Part shown: positions 1 through 7,265 of the stretch, piece by piece
Position numbering within the stretch: the first letter of the stretch is position 1
Layout: every line of letters begins with the position of its first letter
Source: Planctomycetota bacterium
GTDB lineage: Bacteria; Planctomycetota; Planctomycetia; Pirellulales; Pirellulaceae
Reading direction: 5' to 3'
NCBI GenBank assembly: GCA_029259935.1
Contig: JAJDEH010000031.1
Location: 1 to 21,439, forward strand
DNA: 21,439 nucleotides
Position numbers and translations under genes: made by a program
Notes under the pieces: model-generated
What the model saw: only the letters and a program-made list of their open reading frames with translations
Database searches by the model: none
Told to the model about the DNA's origin: nothing

Positions 1-2
1 TT

Positions 3-245
3 TGGGAGTGGTGCAGCGACTGGTACGGCACCTACGACATCAACAACGTTGTTGACCCGCAGGGTCCATCGAAAGGCTCGCTTCGCGTGATTCGCGGCGG
101 TTGTTGGACCGGCCTCGCTCGCCTCGTGCGGTCGGCTTTTCGCCTCAGGGGCGGTCCGGGTGTTCGTCTCAACAACCTGGGCTTGCGCTGTGTGAGTTCA
201 GCCAGCCAAGTATTTGCCGAACGAGAGAGTGCTTCGCATGCGTAG
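3..245 (+). CDS. FGE-sulfatase (SUMF1-like) domain protein, C-terminal end only
   Basis: The gene enters from the left edge, and only its last 80 codons are present. Their translation carries the C-terminal signature of the formylglycine-generating-enzyme fold: WEWCSDWYG, then DPQGPSKGS, RVIRGGCW, RSAFR and finally NNLGLRCV. In this family the pattern is usually WEWxxDWY, RVxRGGSW, RSAxR and GFR. Here GGSW is replaced by GGCW and GFR by GLR. Family members generate formylglycine in sulfatases, but many planctomycete copies are fused to kinase, caspase or TIR domains and have no proven enzymatic role. The upstream part that would decide this lies outside the window. After the domain there is a short unstructured tail and a TAG stop at 243-245. 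Confidence 0.85.
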   Translation, partial: WEWCSDWYGTYDINNVVDPQGPSKGSLRVIRGGCWTGLARLVRSAFRLRGGPGVRLNNLGLRCVSSASQVFAERESASHA

Positions 246-898
246 CCGAGGGACGAGGCAAGCTGCGGAGCGACGAACGAAGTGAGGCGCGCGAGATCTT
301 CCTCCGTGCTTCCCGTCACGACATTCTTCACTTTCCCGCGCGAGTTCTCGCTAGATTGCTCGCACCGCCACCCAGCACACACACAAAGGTGTGGACTGAA
401 GGCGTTCCAAGAGTGGCAACAGCGTGACGAGCAAGATCCGCTCCAACTTCGGCTGCGTCGTAGTCATGATTTGTGGCGCGCCTGCTCGGGCCACTGTGGG
501 AGCGCAATCAGCAGCCAGGCGATTTGGTGATTATCTACTTGGACAGCGCCAAGTTCGGGAGTGCTAGCTTTATTAACTCGTGAGTCTTCATTGACTTGCG
601 ATAAAACGCACCGAAAGCGAGTTAAAACACGTCGATCGAACGCAAATGATGTGGTAGCAAGCACTTCGTCACGCTAGCTCGACACAACCTGGCGCTGTCC
701 AACTACGATGTCCCGAGTATTGAGGATTTCTATGGCGATCACGAGGACGAACTCGCCGCGTCAACGAAAGAGTCGCCGATGCGATCCACCTTACAAAGGC
801 TAGGACTGGACTGATTGCACAACCGTTATGATCACATCACGAAGAGCAGTCGGCAGATTCGCTGCTGGCGAGGGATACCGAGAATCTGCAATCAGCAA
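246..898. other. Gene-free stretch with degenerate coding remnants
   Basis: No intact gene is visible over about 650 bases. Two short stretches read like protein in one + strand frame but are cut off by stops. At about 500-586 the peptide contains NQQPGDLVIIYLDSAKFG and then stops. At about 662-811 it contains LARHNLALSNYDVPSIEDF and LAASTKESPMRSTLQRLGLD and then stops. Stops at 602, 623 and 647 separate them in that frame. This looks like a decayed gene downstream of the FGE gene. I cannot name the family. The first stretch faintly recalls the PGDLVxxYxxxH strand of caspase-like peptidases, but this is not strong enough to call. Confidence 0.35.
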
Positions 899-1073
899 TC
901 AACGGGTTGACTCGATTATGGCGATGATAGCGGTCTGCACGGCTTTGGGCAGCGTTGACCAAGACTCCACCACCTTCGCTAGATCGGGCGGCAGAAGCGC
1001 CAAGCAATGCGCCAAGTCGTTAACCGGTGTTGCTGTAACCTGTTGTTCTGGTGTAGGTTGTGGAGATTCATCG
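899..1073 (-). pseudogene. Truncated C-terminal tail of a probable tyrosine recombinase (integrase)
   Basis: On the minus strand an open frame ends with a TGA at 899-901. Its last ~58 codons include LAHCLALLPPDLAKVVESW and STLPKAVQTAIIAIIESTR. A tail of the form LA-x-VV-x-x-W-x-x-LP-x-A-x-x-x-x-I is, from my knowledge of planctomycete phage-type integrases, a common end of those proteins. No catalytic box with the R-H-R-Y residues is present. Going upstream, the frame runs straight into the tRNA-Ser fragment at 1074-1133 and loses all protein character, so only the tail of the gene survives. Its position against a tRNA 3' end supports the integrase reading. The family call rests on a short tail and needs a profile search. 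Confidence 0.5.
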
Positions 1074-1133
1074 GCAGTCTTGAAAACTGCTGTACGTGAG
1101 AGCGTACCCTGGGTTCGAATCCCAGCCCATCCG
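1074..1133 (+). tRNA. 3' fragment of tRNA-Ser(UGA), probable integration (att) scar
   Basis: The fragment begins exactly at the anticodon stem. Stem GCAGT (1074-1078) pairs with ACTGC (1086-1090) around loop CTTGAAA, giving anticodon TGA at 1081-1083. A long class II variable arm follows: GTACG (1092-1096) pairs with CGTAC (1103-1107). The T stem CTGGG (1109-1113) pairs with CCCAG (1121-1125) around TTCGAAT. The acceptor 3' strand CCCATCC (1126-1132) and discriminator G close it, and no CCA is encoded. Upstream there is no matching 5' acceptor strand GGATGGG and no D arm, so this is half a tRNA and cannot be functional. Tyrosine recombinases commonly use exactly this part of a tRNA gene, from anticodon loop to 3' end, as their attachment core. 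Confidence 0.8.
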
Positions 1134-1393
1134 CTTGTTTTGTGCTGTTCTGACACGACCGAAAACGCTAACGCCTCGCATTTTCCGCCGCTTCTGCACG
1201 AGGAAGCCCTGTCTCGGCTATTCGCTTGGTCGAGACAATCCGTGTCAAAACGGGACACGATCCGGGGGTATGCACGAGGGCATGCAGGCTATTCGTCTTC
1301 CATGGGAGGGAGTTTGGGCGTCGGCCGGGAGCGGAGGGCCTTCGCGACAACTGCTTCGTCCACCTGGTAATATCGCTGCTGCGTCGCGGGTAG
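1134..1393. other. Gene-free stretch with two small inverted repeats
   Basis: No gene is supported. Two hairpin-forming repeats are visible: TGTCTCG (1210-1216) with CGAGACA (1231-1237), and GTGTC (1242-1246) with GACAC (1254-1258). They lie between the tRNA-Ser scar and the IstB fragment and could be parts of a transposon end, but no target duplication is visible. A minus-strand frame from about 1440 to 1289 reads sensibly and ends in LRSRPTPKLPPMEDE. It overlaps the IstB fragment antiparallel, so I do not call it. Confidence 0.3.
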
Positions 1394-1519
1394 GGCGGCG
1401 AGTATCTGTTCGAAATCATCATGCGTCGCCACGAACTGAAAAGCGCGATGATGACCAGCAACCGCCCGCTGGAAGATTGGGGCAAGCTGATCGGCGATGT
1501 TCCCGCCGCCACGGCGATC
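1394..1519 (+). pseudogene. istB: IstB-like transposition helper ATPase fragment (IS21 family)
   Basis: About 42 codons in one frame read GGEYLFEIIMRRHELKSAMM followed by TSNRPLEDWGKLIGDVPAAT. SNRPLxxWGKLxGD-xxxATAI is the hallmark near the C-terminus of IstB, the AAA+ helper of IS21-family transposases, where strand and sensor residues lie before the final helix. The Walker A and B regions are missing. A TAG stop at 1391-1393 lies just before the fragment. Homology stops after the ATAI motif, where intact proteins continue LDRFLHHA. This is therefore an internal scrap with both ends lost. It abuts the 3' end of the ankyrin gene. Confidence 0.75.
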
Positions 1520-1537
1520 CCCGCGCTCGCTTCGTGC

Positions 1538-2053
1538 TCACCGACTGGCGACGCTTTGCGACTGCAGGTAACGCTCCATCGCGCCAGTGATATGGCTCGT
1601 ACTACCGCCATACCGCCGGGACATTTCCAGCGGCGACTCCTGCTTCTTGAATTCCTTCAAAGTGACGTCCGCGCCGTGCTTCATCAACAATTCCACCGCG
1701 GGGAGATTTGAATCCCAAACCGCGGTATGTAAGGGCGTCCAACCAGTATTCGTTTGCGTATTCGGGTCAGCACCCTTCAGCAACAGATACTCGGCGATTC
1801 GAACGTCATTTTTGTTATATGAAATGGCGTGATGAAGTGCCGTGTATTCGCCTTTGCGGTCGGTGTCCATATAAGCTCGTCGCTCGTCTTCTTCGACCAG
1901 TCGCTGGACTTCTTCAAGTTCATTCGACGATACGGCCCCCCACATGGCGCTCCGGTCCTTATCCGTCAAAGCTGGCCGGCAACCAGTCACGGCGAAAAGA
2001 ATTGTCATGGCGGTCATCGAAAGGGCGATGATAGTTGATGGCTTGGTCTTCAT
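1538..2053 (-). CDS. Ankyrin-repeat lipoprotein
   Basis: This is a 171-residue protein. I start it at the ATG at 2051-2053, not further upstream, because this start opens directly onto a lipoprotein signal peptide: Lys residues, a hydrophobic run, then the lipobox VTGC with Cys25. AAGG lies 7 bases upstream as ribosome binding site. The mature part holds two clear ankyrin units, EYTALHHAISYN...LLLKGADPNTQ (about residues 67-100) and GWTPLHTAVWDS...LLMKHGADVTLK (about 102-133), and a shorter third one. Ankyrin stacks bind other proteins. Lipidation places this one at a membrane facing the periplasm. The gene stands alone, and its stop lies 19 bases from the IstB scrap, so the C-terminus could have been altered by that insertion, although the last residues look unremarkable. 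Confidence 0.8.
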   Translation of the reverse strand: MKTKPSTIIALSMTAMTILFAVTGCRPALTDKDRSAMWGAVSSNELEEVQRLVEEDERRAYMDTDRKGEYTALHHAISYNKNDVRIAEYLLLKGADPNTQTNTGWTPLHTAVWDSNLPAVELLMKHGADVTLKEFKKQESPLEMSRRYGGSTSHITGAMERYLQSQSVASR

Positions 2054-2234
2054 AAGGCACCTTAGGCAACATCCGGCTAGTATGGACGCAGGTTCGTCCG
2101 GATCCACTTCTCAGAGAACGCTAGGTTGCAGATTGGGCACTGTCAAACAGCCTGATCTGTCCGCCGGCGACGCATGGCTGATCGGGCCGTGGCCTGGATT
2201 TCATGCACCGACATGGGTCGAAAAGACATCCCTG

Positions 2235-2906
2235 TCAAGCCGGCCTTAAATTGCGTCGGGAGAAGGCGTCTTGCTTCGCTTGGCGAGCGTCCTTCGCTGA
2301 CAGTGCCAGGCCTATCAATGCAGCGCGGGAGTCTACCCGGAGTTTTTTCATCAAACTGGCAAGGCGCATCTCAACGGTGCGCCTACTGACTTCGAGCCTC
2401 GATGCGATGACTTTGATGAGTTGTCCCGAGACAACTCCTTCCATCACGGCGAGTTCTTCCTTGTCGAGTTGGGCGAAGGACGCTTCAATCTCTTCTTGAC
2501 GAACAGTCTCCGCGCGCAATTTGGCGTCCAATTTGATCGCGGAGTGAATGCACTTTTGCAATTGCCGTGGTCGATAAGGTTTTTCGAGAAAATCGACGGC
2601 ACCTGATTTCATGGCACGAACGCTCGTTCGGACGTCGCCGTGACCAGAAATGAAAATGATTGGTAGCTTGATCGCATCCGCCAGCAACTCTTGCTGCAAG
2701 TCGATGCCTGACATCCCGGGCATGCGAATATCCGTGACTAAGCAACCGGGTCTCGAGGGATCCAACGCAGTGAGAAAAACCCGTGCCGTGGCATAGGTCT
2801 CTTCCTGCAACCCCATGCATCGAACGAGTTGCGACAACGAATCGCGAATCGCTTGGTCGTCGTCAACGATGAAGACGGTTGGTTTGGGCATCATTTCCAA
2901 CGCCAT
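2235..2906 (-). CDS. FixJ/NarL-type two-component response regulator
   Basis: This is a 223-residue protein. An N-terminal receiver domain (about residues 8-122) carries the acidic pocket DDD at 15-17, the phospho-acceptor Asp59 in VTDIRMPGMSG, Ser87 in FISGHGD and Lys109 in LEKPY. A C-terminal LuxR-type helix-turn-helix (about 150-205) contains VIASRLEVSRRTVEMR. This is the FixJ architecture, a DNA-binding transcription regulator activated by phosphorylation. The start at 2906 (MALEMMPKP) is 2 bases after the stop of the upstream kinase gene. Two further ATGs at 2894 and 2891 are possible starts and leave the domain intact. The coupling to the kinase makes it the obvious phosphotransfer partner. 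Its targets are not visible. The short Arg- and Lys-rich tail after the HTH is unremarkable. Confidence 0.92.
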   Translation of the reverse strand: MALEMMPKPTVFIVDDDQAIRDSLSQLVRCMGLQEETYATARVFLTALDPSRPGCLVTDIRMPGMSGIDLQQELLADAIKLPIIFISGHGDVRTSVRAMKSGAVDFLEKPYRPRQLQKCIHSAIKLDAKLRAETVRQEEIEASFAQLDKEELAVMEGVVSGQLIKVIASRLEVSRRTVEMRLASLMKKLRVDSRAALIGLALSAKDARQAKQDAFSRRNLRPA

Positions 2907-2908
2907 TC

Positions 2909-5900
2909 TCAATTCTCGGTCGGTTTGACAAGCCGCCGGATGCACTTGCCCAACTCATGGCTGTCACATGGTTTCTCAAAGAACGCGGCGGCACCGAGGT
3001 TGGCTGCCTTTTCTCTAGCGCCCAATGCGCCGTTGCCGGTCATCAAGATCACTGGGAGCTTCTTACCCGTTGTGTTGAGTTGTTCAAGAAACTCAATGCC
3101 GTTCATCTTGGGCATCTGCACATCCGCGATCAGGCAGGCAGGGGCGGAGAATTCATAAGGGCCGATGAAGTCGAGGAAATCGTGGGCCGACGAAAAGCAC
3201 TTCACCGCGAGACCCATGGACCGCACGACGAGACCCAAGGCATCTCGCATCACAGGTTCGTCATCCACGATAAAGACGACCGGAGTTGGATCGATTTCAT
3301 GACCGCTTTCCGGAGGAATGGTCAATCCAAACGTCGCGCCGGCACCGAGATTCGACTTCGACCACAGTTTTCCGCCGTGTGCTTCAACAATGGAACGGCT
3401 AATTGGCAATCCCATTCCCATGCCTTCCTGCTTTGTTGAATAGAACGTATCAAATGCTTCTTCCAACTCGGCATCGGAAAGACCTTTGCCAGCATCGCTC
3501 ACGATCAATTCCGTGTCGCCGTTTTGCAGGACTCGAGTCGAAACGGTCACTTTGCGTTGGCCGATGGGGGTCTCACTCATGGCGTCAATGGCATTCCTGA
3601 TCAGATTCACCAGGACTTGCTGAATCTGAATCTCATCGACAACAACGCTCGGAGACGGATCGTCGAGTTTCAAAACCAAGCTGGTCTCAGCCTGGCGGAT
3701 GTCCGGATCGACGAACTTGGCCACATCCTCGACGATCTTGTTGAGGTCGACCCGCAGGCGCAAGGGTTCAGACTTCTTCACGAATTCCCGCAATCGCCGC
3801 ACGATTTCACCGGCCCGAATCGCTTGGCCCTCCAGTTTGCTGAGAGTCTCTTGAAGCTCCCGCGCATCGGAATTCAATCTTTCGACCAATGTTTTTGCAG
3901 CAGAGCTGTACAGTGTAATGGCTGAGAGGGGCTGATTGAGTTCGTGGGCAATTCCGGTCGCCATTTCCCCCATCGTGCTGAGACGCGACACGTGTGCCAA
4001 ATCGTCCCGGTGTTTTCGAGTCTCCTCCTCAACTTTTTTTCGCTCGGTGACGTCCGTGATAACGCTCAATATGGCTGGTTTGTCTCGGTATCGAATGGCT
4101 CTTGACGCGACTTCGACGGGACAGCTCGTTCCATCGCTCCTGATGACTTCGCGTTCCGATTGGATTTCGGCTGCCCCACTCTCCAGCAGTGCAACCTCAT
4201 TCGAATTCCGTTCCCTGTCGATGGGGACAAGAACGTCCGCGGACGATCGTCCCAGAATTTCCGACAACGCACAGTCCGCGATGTTGCACATTTGCTCGTT
4301 TGCAAACACGAATCTACCGTCCGTAACGACCGCGATGCCCACAAGATGGTTTTCCATCAGCGCGCGGTAATCCTCTTCACTCTGGCGGATTCTCTCCTCG
4401 GCCTTCCTGCGCTCGGTGATGTTCACGGATGTGACGACGAGTTGTTGGACCCGCCCGTCTTCATCACGATCCGGCACAACCGTCGTGTCGATCCACACTT
4501 CGACACCCTCCGTATCCAACACCGGGCATTCCAAGCTGCACGTTTCGCCGGCCTTGGCCCGTTCCAGATGTTCGGTGACGGGTGCCCGCCAGGGCTCGGG
4601 ATATAAATCGGGAGGAAAGGGAGTCCCGTAAAGCGGTTCGACATCAGAGATTTTCAATTGCTTTTGCCCGGCTGCACTCATGTACTGCAACCGGAAATCA
4701 AGGTCGATGATCTTGGTGCAGACCGGGGAACCTTCAAGCATCGCGCGACTTCTTCTCTCGGAAGCGCGTGCCGCTACTTCGGCCTTCCTACGTTCGGTGA
4801 TGTTCACGGATGTGACGACGAGCTGTTGGACTCGCCCGTCTTCATCACGATCCGGAACAAACGTCGTGTCGAACCACAGCTCAACACCGTTCGTGTCCAA
4901 CACCGGGCATTCCAAGCTGCACGTCTCGCCGGCCTTGGCTCGTTCCAGATGTTCGGTGACGGGCTCCTGCCAGGACTCTGAATAAAAACTAGTAAAGGTG
5001 TTCCCGTAAAGCGGTTCGACATCAGCGATCTTCAGTTGCTTTTTCCCGGCCGCACTCATGTACCGCAGCCGGAAATCAAGGTCGATGATCTTGATGCAGA
5101 CCGGGGAACCTTCAAACATCGAGCGACTTCTTAATTCAGATGCGCGTGCCGTCTCTTCGGCCTTCCTACGTTCCGTAATATCCAGCAAAGTGCCTTCGAT
5201 CGAAACGATTTGTCCGATGTCATCGCAGATTGGCTCGCCTCGACTGTGGACCCAACGGATGGAACCGTCTGGCCGCCGAACCCGGTACTCGTAGCTAAAA
5301 GGACGCCGCTCCTCTAATGATTTCTTGAGGGTTCGCCGTGATACCTCGCGATCATCGGGATGGACAACTTGATCCAAAAACTGTTTGCGAGATGGAATGG
5401 CGGTGTCTGGTTCGAGACCAACGATTCGGCAACATTCGTCCGACCAATACCGCGGTGAAGCGTCCGGGGCTAATTCAAAGCTACCGACGTGGGCAATTTG
5501 CTGTGTGCGACGTATCTTTTGTTCACCGCGGGCAATCGCGTCCTTTGAACGCTTTCGCTCGATCGCAATTGACGCCAGATGAATGGCCCGGCCAATTATT
5601 TTCTTCTCGTGGGCATCCGGGATTCGTGGATGCTTGTAGTACACAGCGATCGTCCCGAGCACGCTCCCAACAGGCGAACGGATTGGACTCGACCAACAAG
5701 CGCGGAATCCTTGCCTTGAGGCCAAGTCGCAAATGTCCTTGCAATGCGGGCTGCTGGCAATATCGGAAACGATCACGGGCTGATTCAGAAAGGCCGCTGT
5801 CCCACACGCTCCAGCATTTGGCCCGATTCCCAATTCGTCGATAGCCTGGACAAAAGCGTCTGGAAGGCTGCTCACGGCACCCCGTCTCAGTCGCGTTCCG

Positions 5901-6172
5901 CTGCCGTCCATCAACATTATAGAACAGGTCAGTTCCTCGAATTGAGATTCGACCAATTCCACCAGTTCCGTCAGGACGCCGTCTGGGGAAGTTGACGTTG
6001 AGATCGTCTCAAGGATTTGCTTTTCATGGTCGGCCAGAGATTCCGCTCGTTGGTCCTCGGTGATCTCGCTTTTGCGCGGCGACACCTCAACGTTCCTGCG
6101 TTCGGCGGGGGGGACCGTGGCGTCCACTCGCAGTAACCTTCTGCTCAGATCGCGATTTGCTGGATTGCGCAT
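2909..6172 (-). CDS. Hybrid sensor histidine kinase: GAF, four PAS, HisKA, HATPase_c, receiver
   Basis: This is a 1087-residue cytoplasmic sensor with no membrane segment. A GAF domain (about 50-205) is followed by PAS1 (about 222-337, with the HPDD and YEYRVRRPDGS motifs of PAS_3), PAS2 (341-463), PAS3 (468-590) and PAS4 (596-712). PAS1 to PAS4 each end in DI/NI/VTER(R/K)K. HisKA has His743 in GIAHELNQPLSAI. The ATPase has the N box around Asn860 (NLIRNAIDAM), DAGKGLSD (893-900) and GMGMGLPISRS. A C-terminal receiver (about 962-1085) has Asp1017 in LIADVQMPKMNG and Lys1068 in FEKP. The kinase core most resembles FixL/NtrB-like PAS kinases. PAS2 and PAS3 are near copies. It is co-transcribed with the FixJ-like regulator. 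The receiver may pass phosphate on or act as a sink. The ligand is unknown, since no heme-binding FixL motif is evident to me. Confidence 0.95.
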   Translation of the reverse strand: MRNPANRDLSRRLLRVDATVPPAERRNVEVSPRKSEITEDQRAESLADHEKQILETISTSTSPDGVLTELVELVESQFEELTCSIMLMDGSGTRLRRGAVSSLPDAFVQAIDELGIGPNAGACGTAAFLNQPVIVSDIASSPHCKDICDLASRQGFRACWSSPIRSPVGSVLGTIAVYYKHPRIPDAHEKKIIGRAIHLASIAIERKRSKDAIARGEQKIRRTQQIAHVGSFELAPDASPRYWSDECCRIVGLEPDTAIPSRKQFLDQVVHPDDREVSRRTLKKSLEERRPFSYEYRVRRPDGSIRWVHSRGEPICDDIGQIVSIEGTLLDITERRKAEETARASELRSRSMFEGSPVCIKIIDLDFRLRYMSAAGKKQLKIADVEPLYGNTFTSFYSESWQEPVTEHLERAKAGETCSLECPVLDTNGVELWFDTTFVPDRDEDGRVQQLVVTSVNITERRKAEVAARASERRSRAMLEGSPVCTKIIDLDFRLQYMSAAGQKQLKISDVEPLYGTPFPPDLYPEPWRAPVTEHLERAKAGETCSLECPVLDTEGVEVWIDTTVVPDRDEDGRVQQLVVTSVNITERRKAEERIRQSEEDYRALMENHLVGIAVVTDGRFVFANEQMCNIADCALSEILGRSSADVLVPIDRERNSNEVALLESGAAEIQSEREVIRSDGTSCPVEVASRAIRYRDKPAILSVITDVTERKKVEEETRKHRDDLAHVSRLSTMGEMATGIAHELNQPLSAITLYSSAAKTLVERLNSDARELQETLSKLEGQAIRAGEIVRRLREFVKKSEPLRLRVDLNKIVEDVAKFVDPDIRQAETSLVLKLDDPSPSVVVDEIQIQQVLVNLIRNAIDAMSETPIGQRKVTVSTRVLQNGDTELIVSDAGKGLSDAELEEAFDTFYSTKQEGMGMGLPISRSIVEAHGGKLWSKSNLGAGATFGLTIPPESGHEIDPTPVVFIVDDEPVMRDALGLVVRSMGLAVKCFSSAHDFLDFIGPYEFSAPACLIADVQMPKMNGIEFLEQLNTTGKKLPVILMTGNGALGAREKAANLGAAAFFEKPCDSHELGKCIRRLVKPTEN
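4403..5152 (-). repeat. Tandem duplication inside the kinase gene (PAS2 and PAS3)
   Basis: Two units of about 370 bases lie head to tail, roughly 4403-4771 and 4784-5152. They encode two PAS domains sharing long identical stretches such as HLERAKAGETCSLECPVLDT and PDRDEDGRVQQLVVTSVNIT. The DNA is also nearly identical over long runs, for example around 4420-4480 against 4803-4863. The main divergence is around the peptides NTFTSFYSESWQEP and TPFPPDLYPEPWRAP. This points to a fairly recent domain duplication. Confidence 0.9.
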
Positions 6173-6686
6173 TGGCGGAATGCTCTTCCGGTGTTTCTTA
6201 ATTCATGGCCCGCTTGAACGAATTTCCCTGCAAAAATCCCCGGCATTTTTTGATTGAGGATCGTATCTGCTTGAGGAATTTGGGAGAAGCTCAAATTCCT
6301 GCCCCCTCCCATTGAGCGGGGGCAGACTAGTTCCGCAAAACACAATTGAGTCGTTAAGACCAACGTCCTCAGCGTTTCAGCGAATTTCTTTTTCTTATGC
6401 TGCGCGGGTGGCCGTGACTCTGGGGCTTCGCTCGCGATTGTAAAAGCGCCAACCCTTGCTGCCCTCTGCCCCCTGGGCAGCAGTTGGCCGTCCTTAAGTC
6501 TATTATTCGGTTGGCCGATTGTTTGGAGTAAAGCAGTAGTCGCCTGATTGCGCGTTCGCGCAATTCGACAACCAGAATAAGCGCGCCGGTTCGCCTGTTC
6601 CGCTTTTTCGCCCTTTGGGCCGTGGGCTTCGAACGGCAGACGCTCTTGGCGTTTCGCCCAAGGCTCCGCGGAATTAGCTGAACGGA
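6173..6686. other. Gene-free leader upstream of the kinase, with hairpins
   Basis: No gene is supported over about 510 bases. The promoter of the minus-strand kinase operon should lie here. Three inverted repeats are visible: AGGAATTTG (6274-6282) with CAAATTCCT (6292-6300), CTGCCCCC (6299-6306) with GGGGGCAG (6318-6325), and GCTGCCC with GGGCAGC at about 6459-6482. None is followed by a T run on either strand, so they are not simple terminators. Short minus-strand frames at 6145-6363 and 6369-6563 show no protein character. Confidence 0.4.
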
Positions 6687-6772
6687 ATCAGCCGAACGGC
6701 GTTAGCCGCGGTTGCTTCGGCGGGCACGTGTATCCTGGAGATAGAAACCGGGGCTAACGCCCTCCGGCTGAT
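6687..6772. repeat. REPIN-like pair of inverted short repeats
   Basis: The 21-base arm at 6687-6707, read on the minus strand, begins GGCTAACGCC and ends CGGCTGAT. The arm at 6752-6772 on the plus strand begins and ends the same way. The two arms agree at 19 of 21 positions and are separated by 44 bases. Two REP-like units in opposite orientation around a short spacer is the REPIN architecture, mobilised in trans by RAYT enzymes in other bacteria. The right arm continues into a longer repeat also found at 15322-15379. Confidence 0.65.
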
Positions 6773-6807
6773 TCGTGGAATTGGATGAGTAACTTTGCAT
6801 TCCCCTG
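6751..6807 (+). repeat. Dispersed repeat C, copy 1
   Basis: From GGGCTAACGCCCTCCGG through GATTCGTGGAATTGGATGAG to TTTGCATTCCCCT this sequence matches 15322-15379 with only a few differences. No coding potential is apparent. The homology ends sharply after CATTCCCCT in both copies. Confidence 0.85.
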
Positions 6808-7015
6808 GCGCATATTGATCTGGGGTTTTGCTCACTCTGTAACGCGTGAGATTTGATCGAAGTCCAGGGGCTCTTCTCGTGCCATCCCATTTGAACCATC
6901 CAGGTCAGCTTCTAGCTGTATCCGGCGCGAATTGACGATCATCTTGCGTGGGATCGCAACGCAGTTGGAGATCGTTGGTCATGAACCTCAAAAGCGAAAC
7001 GAAGAAACGAAAACG

Positions 7016-7044
7016 AGTCCGATCGTTTAGACTATGGGTGGCAC
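7016..7044 (+). repeat. Dispersed repeat A, copy 1 (core ACTATGGGTGGC)
   Basis: The copy reads GTCCGATCGTTTAGACTATG followed by GGTGGCAC. It differs from the copy at 15471-15502 at very few positions. It is preceded by a purine-rich tract (about 6989-7015) and followed by the RAYT remnant. Confidence 0.8.
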
Positions 7045-7063
7045 TACTAGTCGTGCTTACGAC

Positions 7064-7192
7064 TGCTGGATTGGACAGGCCGGCAAGCTCGGAGAAACAA
7101 ACACGGCCGCATCCCGCCGGACTTGGCGACCGGCACGGGCTCAGGCCGAGCCGCAAAGCCTTTGCCTAGATGAAGAGCTTGGCAGAATGATT
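7064..7192 (+). pseudogene. Internally deleted remnant of the RAYT gene
   Basis: The first part (7064-7126), including ATTGGACAGGCCGGCAAGCT and CATCCCGCCGGACTTGGC, matches 18731-18793 inside the intact RAYT gene at 17891-18967. It then jumps to a second part (7127-7192), including GAGCCGCAAAGCCTTTGCCT and GAAGAGCTTGGCAGAATGAT, which matches about 18918-18990. About 125 bases are missing between the two. The match continues some 23 bases beyond the RAYT stop codon, so the mobile unit extends past the gene. The protein is not functional. Confidence 0.85.
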
Positions 7193-7265
7193 TTTCTATC
7201 TTGCTGCTTGAACGATTAGGCCAATTCAGCCGCGACCACCCTGGAGTTTCACCACCCCTCGGCCG

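Noticed and set aside
828..1370. Plus-strand open frame of 180 codons across the tRNA fragment
   Set aside because: It crosses the tRNA-Ser scar, shows no domain, and lies antisense to the recombinase tail.
1168..1611. Minus-strand open frame of 147 codons
   Set aside because: It overlaps the clear plus-strand IstB fragment and the end of the ankyrin gene, and its composition is not protein-like.
6145..6363. Minus-strand frame of 72 codons overlapping the kinase start
   Set aside because: It covers the hairpin region upstream of the kinase and has no protein character or family signature.
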